Source: Leuctra nigra (lineage: Eukaryota > Arthropoda > Insecta > Plecoptera > Leuctridae). From it: 64,000 nucleotides of DNA. The notes under the pieces were generated by a model. That model was given only the letters and a program-made list of their open reading frames with translations. It made no database searches and was not told the DNA's origin. Position numbers and translations under genes: made by a program. The stretch lies in the NCBI GenBank assembly GCA_934045905.1, contig CAKOGZ010000110.1, positions 1 through 64,000 on the forward strand, written 5' to 3'. Positions 1 to 10,870 of the stretch are shown one piece after another (positions within the stretch are counted from its first letter, which is position 1; every line of letters begins with the position of its first letter).

Positions 1-1338
1 AGGCGAGCACTGGGTGATGACGTGTCGAAGCGGGTCCTAAGCCCCACTGCTGGTTTCCACTTGATGAGCGACTCGAAGGCGAGCACTGGGTGATGACGTG
101 TCGAAGCGGGTCCTAAGCCCCACTGCTGGTTTCCACTTGATGAGCGACTCGAAGGCGAGCACTGGGTGATGACGTGTCGAAGCGGGTCCTAAGCCCCACT
201 GCTGGCTTCCACTTGATGAGCGACTCGAAGGCGAGCACTGGGTGATGACGTGTCGAAGCGGGTCCTAAGCCCCACTGCTGGTTTCCACTTGATGAGCGAC
301 TCGAAGGCGAGCACTGGGTGATGACGTGTCGAAGCGGGTCCTAAGCCCCACTGCTGGTTTCCACTTGATGAGCGACTCGAAGGCGAGCACTGGGTGATGA
401 CGTGTCGAAGCGGGTCCTAAGCCCCACTGCTGGTTTCCACTTGATGAGCGACTCGAAGGCGAGCACTGGGTGATGACGTGTCGAAGCGGGTCCTAAGCCC
501 CACTGCTGGTTTCCACTTGATGAGCGACTCGAAGGCGAGCACTGGGTGATGACGTGTCGAAGCGGGTCCTAAGCCCCACTGCTGGTTTCCACTTGATGAG
601 CGACTCGAAGGCGAGCACTGGGTGATGACGTGTCGAAGCGGGTCCTAAGCCCCACTGCTGGTTTCCACTTGATGAGCGACTCGAAGGCGAGCACTGGGTG
701 ATGACGTGTCGAAGCGGGTCCTAAGCCCCACTGCTGGTTCCACTTGATGAGCGACTCGAAGGCGAGCACTGGGTGATGACGTGTCGAAGCGGGTCCTAAG
801 CCCCACTGCTGGTTTCCACTTGATGAGCGATTTGAAGGCGAGCACTGGGTGATGACGTGTCGAAGCGGGTCCTAAGCCCCACTGCTGGTTTCCACTTGAT
901 GAGCGACTCGAAGGCGAGCACTGGGTGATGACGTGTCGAAGCTGGTCCTAAGCCCCACTGCTGGTTTCCACTTGATGAGCGACTCGAAGGCGAGCACTGG
1001 GTGATGACGTGTCGAAGCGGGTCCTAAGCCCACTGCTGGCTTCTACTTGATGAGCGACTCGAAGGCGAGCACTGGGTGATGACGTGTCGAAGCGGGTCCT
1101 AAGCCCCACTGCTGGTTTCCACTTGATGAGCGACTCGAAGGCGAGCACTGGGTGATGACGTGTCGAAGCGGGTCCTAAGCCCCACTGCTGGTTTCCACTT
1201 GATGAGCGACTCGAAGGCGAGCACTGGGTGATGACGTGTCGAAGCGGGTCCTAAGCCCCACTGCTGGTTTCCACTTGATGAGCGACTCGAAGGCGAGCAC
1301 TGGGTGATCTGTCGTAGCGGGTCCTAAGCCCCACTGTA
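1..1338. repeat. 76-bp tandem satellite, ~17.5 copies
   Basis: A 76-bp unit beginning AGGCGAGCACTGGGTGATGA repeats head to tail from the window edge to about 1338. Copies are almost identical, with scattered single changes and a few one-base deletions (for example near 739 and 1029). The array continues beyond the left edge. All minus-strand reading frames here are by-products of the repeat; 76 is not a multiple of three, so no repeat protein is implied. Confidence 0.97.
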
Positions 1339-1373
1339 CAGAGAACAGAAATATACATGGTGCAATTGCTTCC

Positions 1374-1375
<2 letters not shown>

Positions 1376-1404
<29 letters not shown>
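1376..1404. repeat. 29-nt poly-G tract
   Basis: An uninterrupted run of G follows the satellite. Other G or C runs lie near 8966, 9541, 9612, 10476, 10745, 11501, 23133, 24547, 24701 and 54717, several of them inside dispersed repeats. Their lengths are likely unreliable in assembly. Confidence 0.95.
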
Positions 1405-1405
<1 letters not shown>

Positions 1406-1704
1406 TCATGTGAATTAGCCTAAGGGCGCCAAACAATTTAATCCGCCCCTGTGCCCTATAAAGGGTCGGTTGCAAATAAAATCATTGAATTATTGAGTAG
1501 TGTATAGCTGAAAATGTAATATTTTGTCGTGTTGAAAATAAATATTCGAATAAAAGCGTATTTATTTTATAACTAAACAACTGAATGTAGAATTCGGTAC
1601 ATTAGAAGCAGAATGCCGAAAGTCAATTAGAGATTAATAAATTTTCAGTTCAAAAGCCATTATTCCCTCATTCATTCAATAATAATTCTAATGGTGTTGA
1701 ATAC

Positions 1705-1923
1705 GTATACACTCAACAAATAATAAAACGGTTATTTGAAAGAAATTGATTGGCTGAAAAAAATGGGATGGCATCCTCCGATGAAGTCTATGGTAACTTG
1801 TCATCTATCTCTAGTAGTGAGCTCTGATTTCATTGATAATAGCAAAGAATGAGTGTTAAGGAACCTGACCAGCAGCCAATCAGTTTCCCTCAAATACCGT
1901 TTTATGATTTGTTGGGTGCACCT
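1705..1923. mobile_element. 219-bp MITE, GTACACT-end family, diverged copy
   Basis: Terminal inverted repeats read GTATACACTCAACAAATAAT on the left and the complement ending GTTGGGTGCACC on the right. The interior (GTGAGCTCTGATTTCATTGA) matches the copy at 24938-25156. Decayed relative to that copy; limits approximate. Confidence 0.75.
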
Positions 1924-2339
1924 CAATAAAACTAAATTTGTTTACATCAGTCAACCAAAGGCAATTGCTTGAGCTTGATTACATCATTCCAAAAGTGTGC
2001 AAGGACGAGTCCATTGTGAAAATTGAATTCCGGCCTTCTACCTCTGAGTTACAGATATATGAACAAATAGTATGCTAAGTAAATGTGACTCTGCAACTAG
2101 TCATCAGAGTTGTAATGTGAGGTCACAGCGGTTGTTCAAGCGATGAGAAAAATTGGCGAAATTTTGACTTTGACAATTAATTGTGGCGTAATCTTCATCT
2201 TGTGGTCATGCGTTACAAAACGTAAACAGTCAGAAAGGTATTACTAATTTCGATTAAACTCCCTACACGGAGAAAAATAGATTTGTTCTTATAGTTATGA
2301 AGTACATTGGGATTTAATTTAAATAACTAATAATTTCAA

Positions 2340-2420
2340 ATTAGTCGAGAGGGAAATGATGGGAAGGTTCCACAAGAAGAGGAACGACCGCCTCCTTCCC
2401 ACAGTCCACCCATAACCATG
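2340..2420 (+). mobile_element. SINE body fragment
   Basis: Contains GGGAAATGATGGGAAGGTTC followed by ACGACCGCCTCCTTCCCA, the same body module seen in the tRNA-derived SINE at 5800-6085 and, on the other strand, near 50465-50570. No tRNA-like head remains. Confidence 0.6.
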
Positions 2421-2589
2421 TTCTCACTGAGGATTTGATCACGTCGCATGGTCATTGGTCCCAACATTATCCGTATTTTTGCCAATTTTCAGTTTAATCT
2501 GTAGTTATTTTCAAAAGATTTTGTAATTTTAATAACATTTTATTCCATAATCTTGAAATATTTGAAAAATTTAGGTATTCGAACAAATA

Positions 2590-3260
2590 ATAGTCCAGTA
2601 ATTCTGGTGAAAAAATCAGCGTAACCCACCACTAATTGCAACAGAAGCGTTTTTGGTGCCGTTCGATTCAGAAAAGTGTCCTCTACAACATATCCAAAAT
2701 CGACCAAAATCGCTGTACGGAAAAAGGGTTTTAAAGACTTTTTAATTTAATTTCCCATGTTAATTCCATCTTGCAAAAAAAAAAAATCATGTAACTCCGA
2801 TTTTGACGAAACTTGGCAGAATTGTTCACCATCCTAAATGAACCAAATAGCTCTCTGAGCGTTTTCCTCTAAATCTCATCGTTTGGGAAATATGGACCTC
2901 GCAAAACGTCAAATTACACTCAAAGTGACTTAAATCTTCGAAAACATGACTTTTCAATGGGCCATATTTCCCAAACATTGAGATTTAGAGGAAAACGCTC
3001 TGAGAGTTTTTTGTGTTCATTTAGGATGGTGAACAATTCTGCCAAGTTTCGTCAAAATCGGAGTTACATGAAAAACATTTTTTTTGCAAGATGGAATTAA
3101 CATGGGAAATTAACTTAAAAAGTCATTAAAACCTTTTTTCCGTACAGCGATTTTGGTCGATTTTGGATATGTTGTAGAGGACATTTTTCTGAATCGATTC
3201 ATGTATTGAAACCTTCTGTTGCAATTAGTGGTGGGTATAATCACACAATTACTGGACTAT
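2590..3260. repeat. 671-bp fold-back element (long inverted repeat)
   Basis: Left arm from ATAGTCCAGTAATT is mirrored by AATTACTGGACTAT at 3247-3260. The arms are about 310 bp with a spacer near 2898-2960. The subterminal motif CCACTAATTGCAAC and a nearby TTCAGAAAA are shared with the large palindrome at 14150-16209, so both belong to one fold-back superfamily. No coding capacity. Confidence 0.9.
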
Positions 3261-3672
3261 AAGCGATACGTGATGGAACCACTTCTGACAGGAAACTTTT
3301 TAGATGTACTTTTTTATTTAGAAGTTCGTGCTTCCATAGGGCAGTGAAAAAGGAGAAACAATTATTGAAATTTTGATTTAGTTACAAGTTTACTTTTTCA
3401 GCCATAACAAACAACTCAAAGCAAATATAATAATTATAATTTATTTATATAAATATCCCCCTTATATCCTCCATTATACACTTTATCTCTAGTACCAAAT
3501 AATTCACCAAGGGTTTTCTCGAATACTAAATTTTCATCCCTGCCTTCTTTAAACTTCTGCTCCAAGGCCTGTAGAGCAGCCAAGCGGTCCACAATTTACA
3601 GTAAAACTAGCGCATATCAAATCGGATGAAGTAGGAAGGCCAAATCCTCCAATTGGTTGAAGTTTAAATAAT

Positions 3673-5456
3673 CCCCATAAAAAACACTCCGTGTAAAAAA
3701 AACAGCCAAGTCTCTTCAAATAAAAAGAATTATGAAATCTAAAAAAATCTGCACTGAAAAGTAGTGATATCAAAAAATGGGCCAATTCAAAACTTTATTT
3801 GAAAATCAAAAAATACTTGGCGCATCGTGTATACATAGTTTAGAAGTATAGACCAGATAGAAAATATACATCAAATATACATAATGCATATAGTATACCT
3901 ATAATGCCCTAAAAAAACGATGCGCCAAGTATTTTTTGATTTTCAAATAAAGTTTTGACTTGGCCCATTTTTTGATATCACTACTTTTCAGTGCAGAATT
4001 TTTTAGATTTCATAATTTTTTTTAGTTGAAGAGACTTGGCTGTTTTTTTTACACGGAGTGTTTTTTATGGGGATATCACTCCTTTTTTTAGTTTATTCTT
4101 AGAACTTGTGACGTCATATCGATTGAACAATTACTAAATCCTTTAAAAAAAGTCGCCATTGACAATTTGGTTAACTAATGAAAATCTGCGTATGGTACTA
4201 TATATTTGCTTTAAATGATCTTTCATGAAGAAAAGGTTTCATTCCTATCAGTCAACCGAGAGATATGGCAACACTTCGGTTTTCAAAATGGCTGCTGAAC
4301 TTACTGCACTGCCACATAGAATGAATATCTATAAATGATGTGTGTGTATTTTTAAATTTGAATGACGTTATTTCCGGTCTCATAAATAGGAAAATTCTAG
4401 TTTGACTGTTCCTATTCCATAGAGATGACCTTCCGAATCATTTGGCGGTAGTTTCATACCGATCAGTAAACCAATTTTAAAGAGATGACGTTACTTCCGG
4501 TTTCAAAATGGCTGCTGATATCACTGACCCCTTGAATTATAATATAAACATGATTACATTTTATTATAAGCTGTCTCAAATAGTATATTTATTGTATCAA
4601 AATGTAAATTTGTGAGATTTTTAAAATGTGTGACGTCATTTCCGGTTTCGGTATGGGAAACTGCAAATATTATTGATGATAATACATAAAGTTGACCGTC
4701 TAAATTGTTTAGCGCTGGTTTCGTTCAAATCTATTTAGCCGTTATTGAGATATGATGTCACTTCCGGTTTCAAAATGGCGGCTTCCGGTTGGTTTATTAA
4801 TAAGTCAAATGATATCAAAAGTACATACGTTACAAAAATATCAAAATAATCGGATCAATCTTTGTTGCCGAAATGCCAATCGATGTATTTCAAATTTCAT
4901 GACGTCATTTCCGGTTTCATTAACATAATGTTTAGTCTTTAGCTACTGATAATCCATATAGTTGACCGTCTGAATCGTTTGGAGCAAATTTCGTTCCGAT
5001 CGGTCTAGCCGTTGACGAGATATGACGTCACTTCCGGTTTCAAAATGGCGGCACAAAAAATTCATGGGGTGAAGGTTAAATCAGACGCCAAAAGTGCACA
5101 CGTGGTAAAAATGTGAGATCAATCGGTTCAGCCGTTTAGGCTGTGGCCTTGTTACCGGATTTGAATTCCAGGAGACTATGATTATTACTGATTAAAACCG
5201 CCCTAAAACACGGTTTTCACGGCCCTCTAGCTCGCAAAGGGCGTAACCTATTGTTCCCAAATTTGGTATATGTTGTAGGGTGGGCCATAGCTCGAAATTG
5301 AGATATTTTCCAACAATGTGAGATTCCCCAATTTTAAGATCCAGTAGGCCGAAAATGCCACTTTGATGCCTACAGTAAAAGTGAGTTTGCTCCAGCCATT
5401 ATGAGAGTGTGCGCGCGCCGTACGACTTGGCTGGCGTGGAGCGACCGCTCCACTAG
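3673..5456 (+). mobile_element. Non-autonomous element, palindromic 5' end and hairpin-TAG 3' end (copy A)
   Basis: The element starts CCCCATAAAAAACACTCC with a 400-bp fold-back (3673-4072), then has degenerate ~270-bp repeats, and ends in hairpin GTGGAGCG-AC-CGCTCCAC followed by TAG (5436-5456). ATAAT at 3668-3672 and 5457-5461 is a target duplication. The related Helitron near 58000 carries the empty site with a single ATAAT, which fixes both boundaries. The repeats carry TGACGTCA, ACTTCCGG and AAAATGGCGGC in a row. No protein is encoded. A second copy lies at 55073-56361. I cannot assign it to a named superfamily. Confidence 0.85.
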
Positions 5457-5788
5457 ATAATATCTTCTGATTGGTCGACAATCAAAATGTTCCGATTAAA
5501 TTCAAATTTTGCATGGTGATCAAGACTAACATTATCTAAAATTTTACACATTGTAAGCCCAATCAGTCAAGTATTAATTGTCATTTTACGAGTTTAGTAT
5601 GGGTTGTCAAAAGAGATTTCTGGAAAAAGCATATATAGGTAAGGCACGACACAATGGATCTGTTATTCATCCAGAGTATTTAGAGATTGTAAAGTTGCAA
5701 AGAAAATCGTCTTGTGCCGTGTCGTGTATCGTGACTGGGTGTTGTTCTGTGCTCGCTCATCAACGCGTTACACTGAGCGATTTCCTAG
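5457..5788 (+). mobile_element. Helitron-like element, 3' part, interrupted by copy A
   Basis: Ends with hairpin CGCTCA...TGAGCG (5754-5779) around the palindrome AACGCGTT, then TTTCCTAG and a flanking T. The body matches 57661-58018 on the opposite strand. Sequence left of 3668 (AGTTTAAATAAT) is the continuation across the insertion of copy A. The 5' end of this copy was not located. Confidence 0.8.
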
Positions 5789-5799
5789 TTTTATTTTGA

Positions 5800-6085
5800 C
5801 TAATTTTGAATTGTGATTTGCTTGGACTGTTTGTAACAACAGTAACGCTCTGAACTTGTATTCCGGAGGCCCGGGTTCGATTCCCGCGGCCATCCTTCCT
5901 GACTGGGGTTTTTTCGTGGTATTCCCTCAGTCGACATGCAAATGCTGGGAAGGTACCCTACTAATTGCCACGACCGCCTCCTTCCCACCTTCCAACCTTA
6001 CCTACTCTTCACCATCATCTCCCAATCATCATTACAATCATTCATCTGTCGCCATTAGCCTCGCTGCAGAACAGTGCGACGTTAA
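5800..6085 (+). mobile_element. tRNA-derived SINE
   Basis: A B-box-like GGTTCGATTCCCGC at 5872-5886 is followed by the insect SINE body: GGTTTTTTCGTGGTATTCCC, AAATGCTGGGAAGG and CCACGACCGCCTCCTTCCCA, and a tail near GTGCGACGTTAATA. The A-box region is degraded. Reading frames over it are not genes. Confidence 0.75.
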
Positions 6086-6089
6086 TAGG

Positions 6090-6465
6090 TCTGAGTAGTG
6101 AGCGTGGCCTTGAAGAGATTTTTAATCGATTTTTATCAATATCTTTTACCAATGTAATTGTTAACAAAATAGGGCTTTGTACGAGTATTCAGAACAGTTC
6201 AATGAAAATAATTTCATAGTTTGGAGTAAGTAATTAGTTTTATTTTGTCCAACAGATGTTTAGTGCCATAATTTTACTAATTTTCGGGCACTAATCATTT
6301 TTGTAGGACAAAATAAATCTAATAAACCATTACAAGCTATGGAATTATTTTCATTGAACTGTTCTGAATACTCGTACAAAGCCTTATTTTGTTAACAATT
6401 ACATTGGTAAAAGATATTGATAAAAATCGATTAAAAACTCTTTAAGGTCAAACTCACTACTCAGC
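6090..6465. repeat. ~375-bp palindromic MITE
   Basis: CTGAGTAGTGAG at 6091 is mirrored by CTCACTACTCAG ending at 6464. The arms are about 150 bp, including GTACGAGTATTCAGAACAG and its complement. The central ~60 bp are unique. Confidence 0.85.
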
Positions 6466-6543
6466 CGTCTTAAGCCCCAGACAGAAAATATAAAAAGATA
6501 TAACAGATCGACCAATTGTTGTCAAGCTCGAGCTTTAACTTAC

Positions 6544-6650
6544 CTAGTGGTCGGCGTCCTCCTTGTCGTCTGACGCGACGTCGGAGGTGGCCGTCCTCCT
6601 CTTTTGGGAAGAAAACTTTTCTCTCCACCACATGACCAGCTTCGTGAGAC
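6544..6650 (-). CDS. Gene 1, terminal exon (7 of 7 seen)
   Basis: Minus-strand exon with acceptor TTATTTATAG before 6650. Its first two bases complete a Cys codon split with the preceding exon, then 34 residues follow: start LTKLVMWWREKF, basic QKRR, acidic serine-rich end VASDDKEDADH, stop TAG at 6546-6544. A good donor (GTAAGTT) follows the stop at once, so an intron in the 3'UTR or an alternative isoform in another frame is possible. The exon lies directly 3' of the mini-exon array. Joined with 8694-8655 it reads ...AKKKRCCLTKLV. Cys-Cys plus Lys/Arg may be a membrane-proximal or nuclear-targeting patch, but this is inference. Function unknown. Confidence 0.75.
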
Positions 6651-6716
6651 CTATAAATAAGAGAATAAAACCATTCTTCAATCTATCCCGAAAATAAAAA
6701 GAATGTGTCAATTTAA

Positions 6717-8693
6717 AGGCCTAAAGAATGTCTCATCAAAGGAAATGTAGGTATCTAATTGTAAGAGCCAAGTGGATAACTTACAGCACCTCTTCTTCTT
6801 GGCCGGCGTGGGGATGGCCTGCGACTAGGCCTAAAGAATGTCTCATCAAAGGAAATGTAGGTATCTAATTGTAAGAGCCAAGTGGATAACTTACAGCACC
6901 TCTTCTTCTTGGCCGGCGTGGGGATGGCCTGCGACTAGGCCTAAAGAATGTCTCATCAAAGGAAATGTAGGTATCTAATTGTAAGAGCCAAGTGGATAAC
7001 TTACAGCACCTCTTCTTCTTGGCCGGCGTGGGGATGGCCTGCGACTAGGCCTAAAGAATGTCTCATGAAAGGAAATGTAGGTATCTAATTGTAAGAGCCA
7101 AGTGGATAACTTACAGCACCTCTTCTTCTTGGCCGGCGTGGGGATGGCCTGCGACTAGGCCTAAAGAATGTCTCATGAAAGGAAATGTAGGTATCTAATT
7201 GTAAGAGCCAAGTGGATAACTTACAGCACCTCTTCTTCTTGGCCGGCGTGGGGATGGCCTGCGACTAGGCCTAAAGAATGTCTCATGAAAGGAAATGTAG
7301 GTATCTAATTGTAAGAGCCAAGTGGATAACTTACAGCACCTCTTCTTCTTGGCCGGCGTGGGGATGGCCTGCGACTAGGCCTAAAGAATGTCTCATCAAA
7401 GGAAATGTAGGTATCTAATTGTAAGAGCCAAGTGGATAACTTACAGCACCTCTTCTTCTTGGCCGGCGTGGGGATGGCCTGCGACTAGGCCTAAAGAATG
7501 TCTCATGAAAGGAAATGTAGGTATCTAATTGTAAGAGCCAAGTGGATAACTTACAGCACCTCTTCTTCTTGGCCGGCGTGGGGATGGCCTGCGACTAGGC
7601 CTAAAGAATGTCTCATGAAAGGAAATGTAGGTATCTAATTGTAAGAGCCAAGTGGATAACTTACAGCACCTCTTCTTCTTGGCCGGCGTGGGGATGGCCT
7701 GCGACTAGGCCTAAAGAATGTCTCATCAAAGGAAATGTAGGTATCTAATTGTAAGAGCCAAGTGGATAACTTACAGCACCTCTTCTTCTTGGCCGGCGTG
7801 GGGATGGCCTGCGACTAGGCCTAAAGAATGTCTCATGAAAGGAAATGTAGGTATCTAATTGTAAGAGCCAAGTGGATAACTTACAGCACCTCTTCTTCTT
7901 GGCCGGCGTGGGGATGGCCTGCGACTAGGCCTAAAGAATGTCTCATGAAAGGAAATGTAGGTATCTAATTGTAAGAGCCAAGTGGATAACTTACAGCACC
8001 TCTTCTTCTTGGCCGGCGTGGGGATGGCCTGCGACTAGGCCTAAAGAATGTCTCATGAAAGGAAATGTAGGTATCTAATTGTAAGAGCCAAGTGGATAAC
8101 TTACAGCACCTCTTCTTCTTGGCCGGCGTGGGGATGGCCTGCGACTAGGCCTAAAGAATGTCTCATCAAAGGAAATGTAGGTATCTAATTGTAAGAGCCA
8201 AGTGGATAACTTACAGCACCTCTTCTTCTTGGCCGGCGTGGGGATGGCCTGCGACTAGGCCTAAAGAATGTCTCATCAAAGGAAATGTAGGTATCTAATT
8301 GTAAGAGCCAAGTGGATAACTTACAGCACCTCTTCTTCTTGGCCGGCGTGGGGATGGCCTGCGACTAGGCCTAAAGAATGTCTCATCAAAGGAAATGTAG
8401 GTATCTAATTGTAAGAGCCAAGTGGATAACTTACAGCACCTCTTCTTCTTGGCCGGCGTGGGGATGGCCTGCGACTAGGCCTAAAGAATGTCTCATCAAA
8501 GGAAATGTAGGTATCTAATTGTAAGAGCCAAGTGGATAACTTACAGCACCTCTTCTTCTTGGCCGGCGTGGGGATGGCCTGCGACTAGGCCTAAAGAATG
8601 TCTCATCAAAGGAAATGTAGGTATCTAATTGTAAGAGCCAAGTGGATAACTTACAGCACCTCTTCTTCTTGGCCGGCGTGGGGATGGCCTGCG
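6717..8693 (-). repeat. 110-bp tandem array, 18 copies, each holding a 40-nt mini-exon
   Basis: Eighteen 110-bp units with starts spaced exactly 110 bp (6721, 6831 ... 8591). On the minus strand each unit contains acceptor GGCCTAG, then a 40-nt candidate exon beginning TCGCAGGCCATCC, then donor GTAAGTT. Apart from one C/G site (TCTCATC/GAAA), units look identical, which implies very recent amplification or gene conversion. Candidate exon copies lie at 6785-6824 plus multiples of 110; the outermost, 8655-8694, has a different acceptor and is annotated separately. Confidence 0.95.
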
Positions 8694-8694
8694 T
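8655..8694 (-). CDS. Gene 1, 40-nt mini-exon (exon 6), founder copy
   Basis: Minus-strand exon between acceptor GACTGCAGAG and donor GTAAGTTATCC. It encodes TQAIPTPAKKKRC plus one base. Entry phase 0 matches the phase-0 end of exon 5 (10282), and the leftover T plus GT of exon 7 makes Cys. Seventeen further copies lie downstream in the same intron, with first codon TCG (Ser) instead of ACG (Thr). Because 40 = 3x13+1, only 1, 4, 7, 10, 13 or 16 included copies keep the frame of exon 7. All three frames of the repeated exon lack stops. It is the only copy with unique upstream sequence, so I treat it as the ancestral exon. Confidence 0.7.
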
Positions 8695-8738
8695 CTCTGC
8701 AGTCAGCTATAGACAAAGTAAAAACAGATATACAACCT

Positions 8739-8760
8739 GAATGAATGAATGAATGAATGA
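8739..8760. repeat. (TGAA)n microsatellite
   Basis: About five and a half tandem copies of TGAA in the intron between exons 5 and 6 of gene 1. Confidence 0.9.
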
Positions 8761-9667
8761 CGAGCATCGTTAGCATCACTTGTCAATCATACACAAATCG
8801 ATTAGACTTGAAACAAGGTCAAATTCGCCGGCGAAGTTTAATAACTATTTTGGTTTATTGTTGTATATAGGAATGTAACACTCATTCTTGTGATTGACAG
8901 CGATGATAGTACTATTACAATCACAATCACACACTAGTGTAGCTAATTGACAGGCGTGGTGGAAGGGGGGGGGGGGGGAGTGGGGGTCAATGACCCCCCC
9001 CCACTTTTCATCTTGACACCCCCAGATATCACCCCCAGATATACAAAAATGTTGATAAAGAGATCAAAAAATGCACAGATTTGCTCGATTATGAGATTGA
9101 ATTTTCAAAATTTTACAACGTTTTGCAAAGCTAATTCAACAGAGGTATATTCCAATGAGATAATAACTCATTTGTCCAACATGATCATTCTTATGAATAC
9201 AATTTAATATTACACATTAAACTATGATACCAAAACAAATACAGATTGTTCTTATTGCTAATTGGTGTTGCTTATTGCAACCTTTTTCAATGGAATTTCA
9301 AAATCGATTCATAATCGATCCTCTTTTACTAGAATTAAAAAAATTCCCTGCGGAGCCATTAGGGATTTTATCAAATAACAAAATTTACAGATTATAAAGC
9401 ATTTTGTCTAAAGTTTCCCCATGAATATTGCAGATCACACATTTTAAATTTCTTTAAAAAGAATTACAAAATAGCTTCAAATTAGATTCTTTTGTATAAA
9501 AAATTTAAAAAAAGGCCCTGCGGGTCAAACTGGCTGGCCAGCCCCCCCCCCCCGACCCCCTTGTAAGGGGACTACTTTTTCTTCACATTCATCAATCCCC
9601 GATAATTTTGACCCCCCCCCCCCCCCCCACTCAAAATAAAGTTCCTATCCACCTGCTAATTGGCTTA

Positions 9668-10148
9668 GGGCCTGTTTTTCAATACTCTAGTAACTTTTAA
9701 ACTGTTGATTAGGACTGTATTGCCATGGCAACAACCAATGACATTCCAAAATGACCACTAACTATACTCCATTCGGACCGGACCTTTCAGCGCTTTAGGG
9801 CAAATGCCAAAATACAATCGCCAATAAAATGCTGTATACACCTCAGAAACGTGGATTTTCTTTGCTCCTCTATTGTTATGAGGTGGAATGGAGGTAGTGC
9901 CAGAAGAATTGCCAAAATTAGCGTGGAAAATAGGAATTCCAAACATAAACTAGATTTCTCCTTGCTGCAAATTCCGTGTCGAACGTACTGTAACTGCTAA
10001 GAGCTAATTGAGACTTAAGCAGAGTATTGACTCAATTAGCTGTTAACAGTTAGTTAGTACAAAATGCTGTCTTTCAATTGGTTGTTGCCATGACAATACA
10101 GTCCTAATCAACCGTTTAAAATTTAGCAGAGTATTGAAAGACTGGCCC
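9668..10148. mobile_element. 481-bp MITE with TA flanks
   Basis: GGGCCTGTTTTTCAATACTC is mirrored by GAGTATTGAAAGACTGGCCC, with TA on both sides (9666-9667 and 10149-10150). The inner arms contain GGACTGTATTGCCATGGCAA and its complement. A decayed relative lies at 58850-59033. Poly-C tracts lie just left of it at 9541-9633. Confidence 0.85.
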
Positions 10149-10281
10149 TAAGGGTGGTATGCTAAACTTTGATGATCGTGCAGGCTTTGTTAAGAAGATT
10201 GTCAAGTTCTTCCCTCGTCTGGTCAGAGATACTCGAATTTCCCAATATTCCGAATTGCAAAAAAGGAAGCTGTGCCCTTAC

Positions 10282-10392
10282 CAAATTAGGAGACGGTGAG
10301 TCGGTCACATGATCTTCAACCATGCCGTCAAGTTGGCTTGACGGGCCGGGCACAGCCGGATCGTACGGTGTGTCGCTGTCTTGTTCAGTTTC
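10282..10392 (-). CDS. Gene 1, exon 5
   Basis: A 111-nt minus-strand exon (37 codons, phase 0 at both ends) between acceptor TTCAACAACAATAG and donor GTAAGG. It starts ETEQDSDTPYDPAVPGPSSQ and ends VTDSPSPNL. The composition is acidic and Pro/Ser-rich, as in a disordered linker; no catalytic motif. Phase agrees with exons 4 and 6. The short plus-strand or Met-initiated frames here are subsumed by this exon. Confidence 0.72.
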
Positions 10393-10429
10393 CTATTGTT
10401 GTTGAAGAATATACAAATTAATACTTAAC

Positions 10430-10870
10430 TAGCTGACCTGCCCGGCGTTGCTCGTGCCGGAGGGTGGAGGCATGGGGGGGGGGGGGGGGTACTTGAGAGT
10501 AGAAATTCGGGAGATTGTTTCGTAAGTTTTATTATTATTACCCTAATAATGTCAAAATGTGAAATTATCTCTCGTACATTCTGCCTTTAAGCTGAATTTC
10601 TTCAATTAGAGGTGGTTTGGGGGAGGGGATGAGTAGCCTGAAATGTGGGCAGGTTGACGTAGTACACGTATGCAAAATTTTATTGAGGTTGGTCAATGGT
10701 GTAGGAGAATATGGCCAAAAGTGTCAATTTAATTTTTTCAATAGGGGGGGGGGGGGGTTCAATTAGGGGTGGTTTAGGGGAGGGGGTAAGTACCCTACGA
10801 TGTGCGCAGGATCAGTTAGAATCTCCATACCAAATGTGGATAGATAGATAGATAGATTGAAAACACCAAA
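10430..10870 (+). repeat. Dispersed repeat with (GATA) tail
   Basis: Begins AGCTGACCTGCCCGGCGTTG, contains a poly-G tract and two related modules (TTCAATTAGAGGTGGTTTGG near 10600 and TTCAATTAGGGGTGGTTTAG near 10758), and ends in GATAGATAGATAGATT at 10842-10857. The layout resembles 3' ends of some retroelements, but no coding sequence remains. Confidence 0.5.

Noticed and set aside
1..1475. Minus-strand frames of 66-74 codons in the satellite
   Set aside because: They follow the 76-bp period, shift frame each unit and have no start, splice or protein signature.
6717..8693. CRISPR-like regular array
   Set aside because: No spacers: the whole 110-bp unit is conserved. The genome is eukaryotic and each unit holds splice sites.
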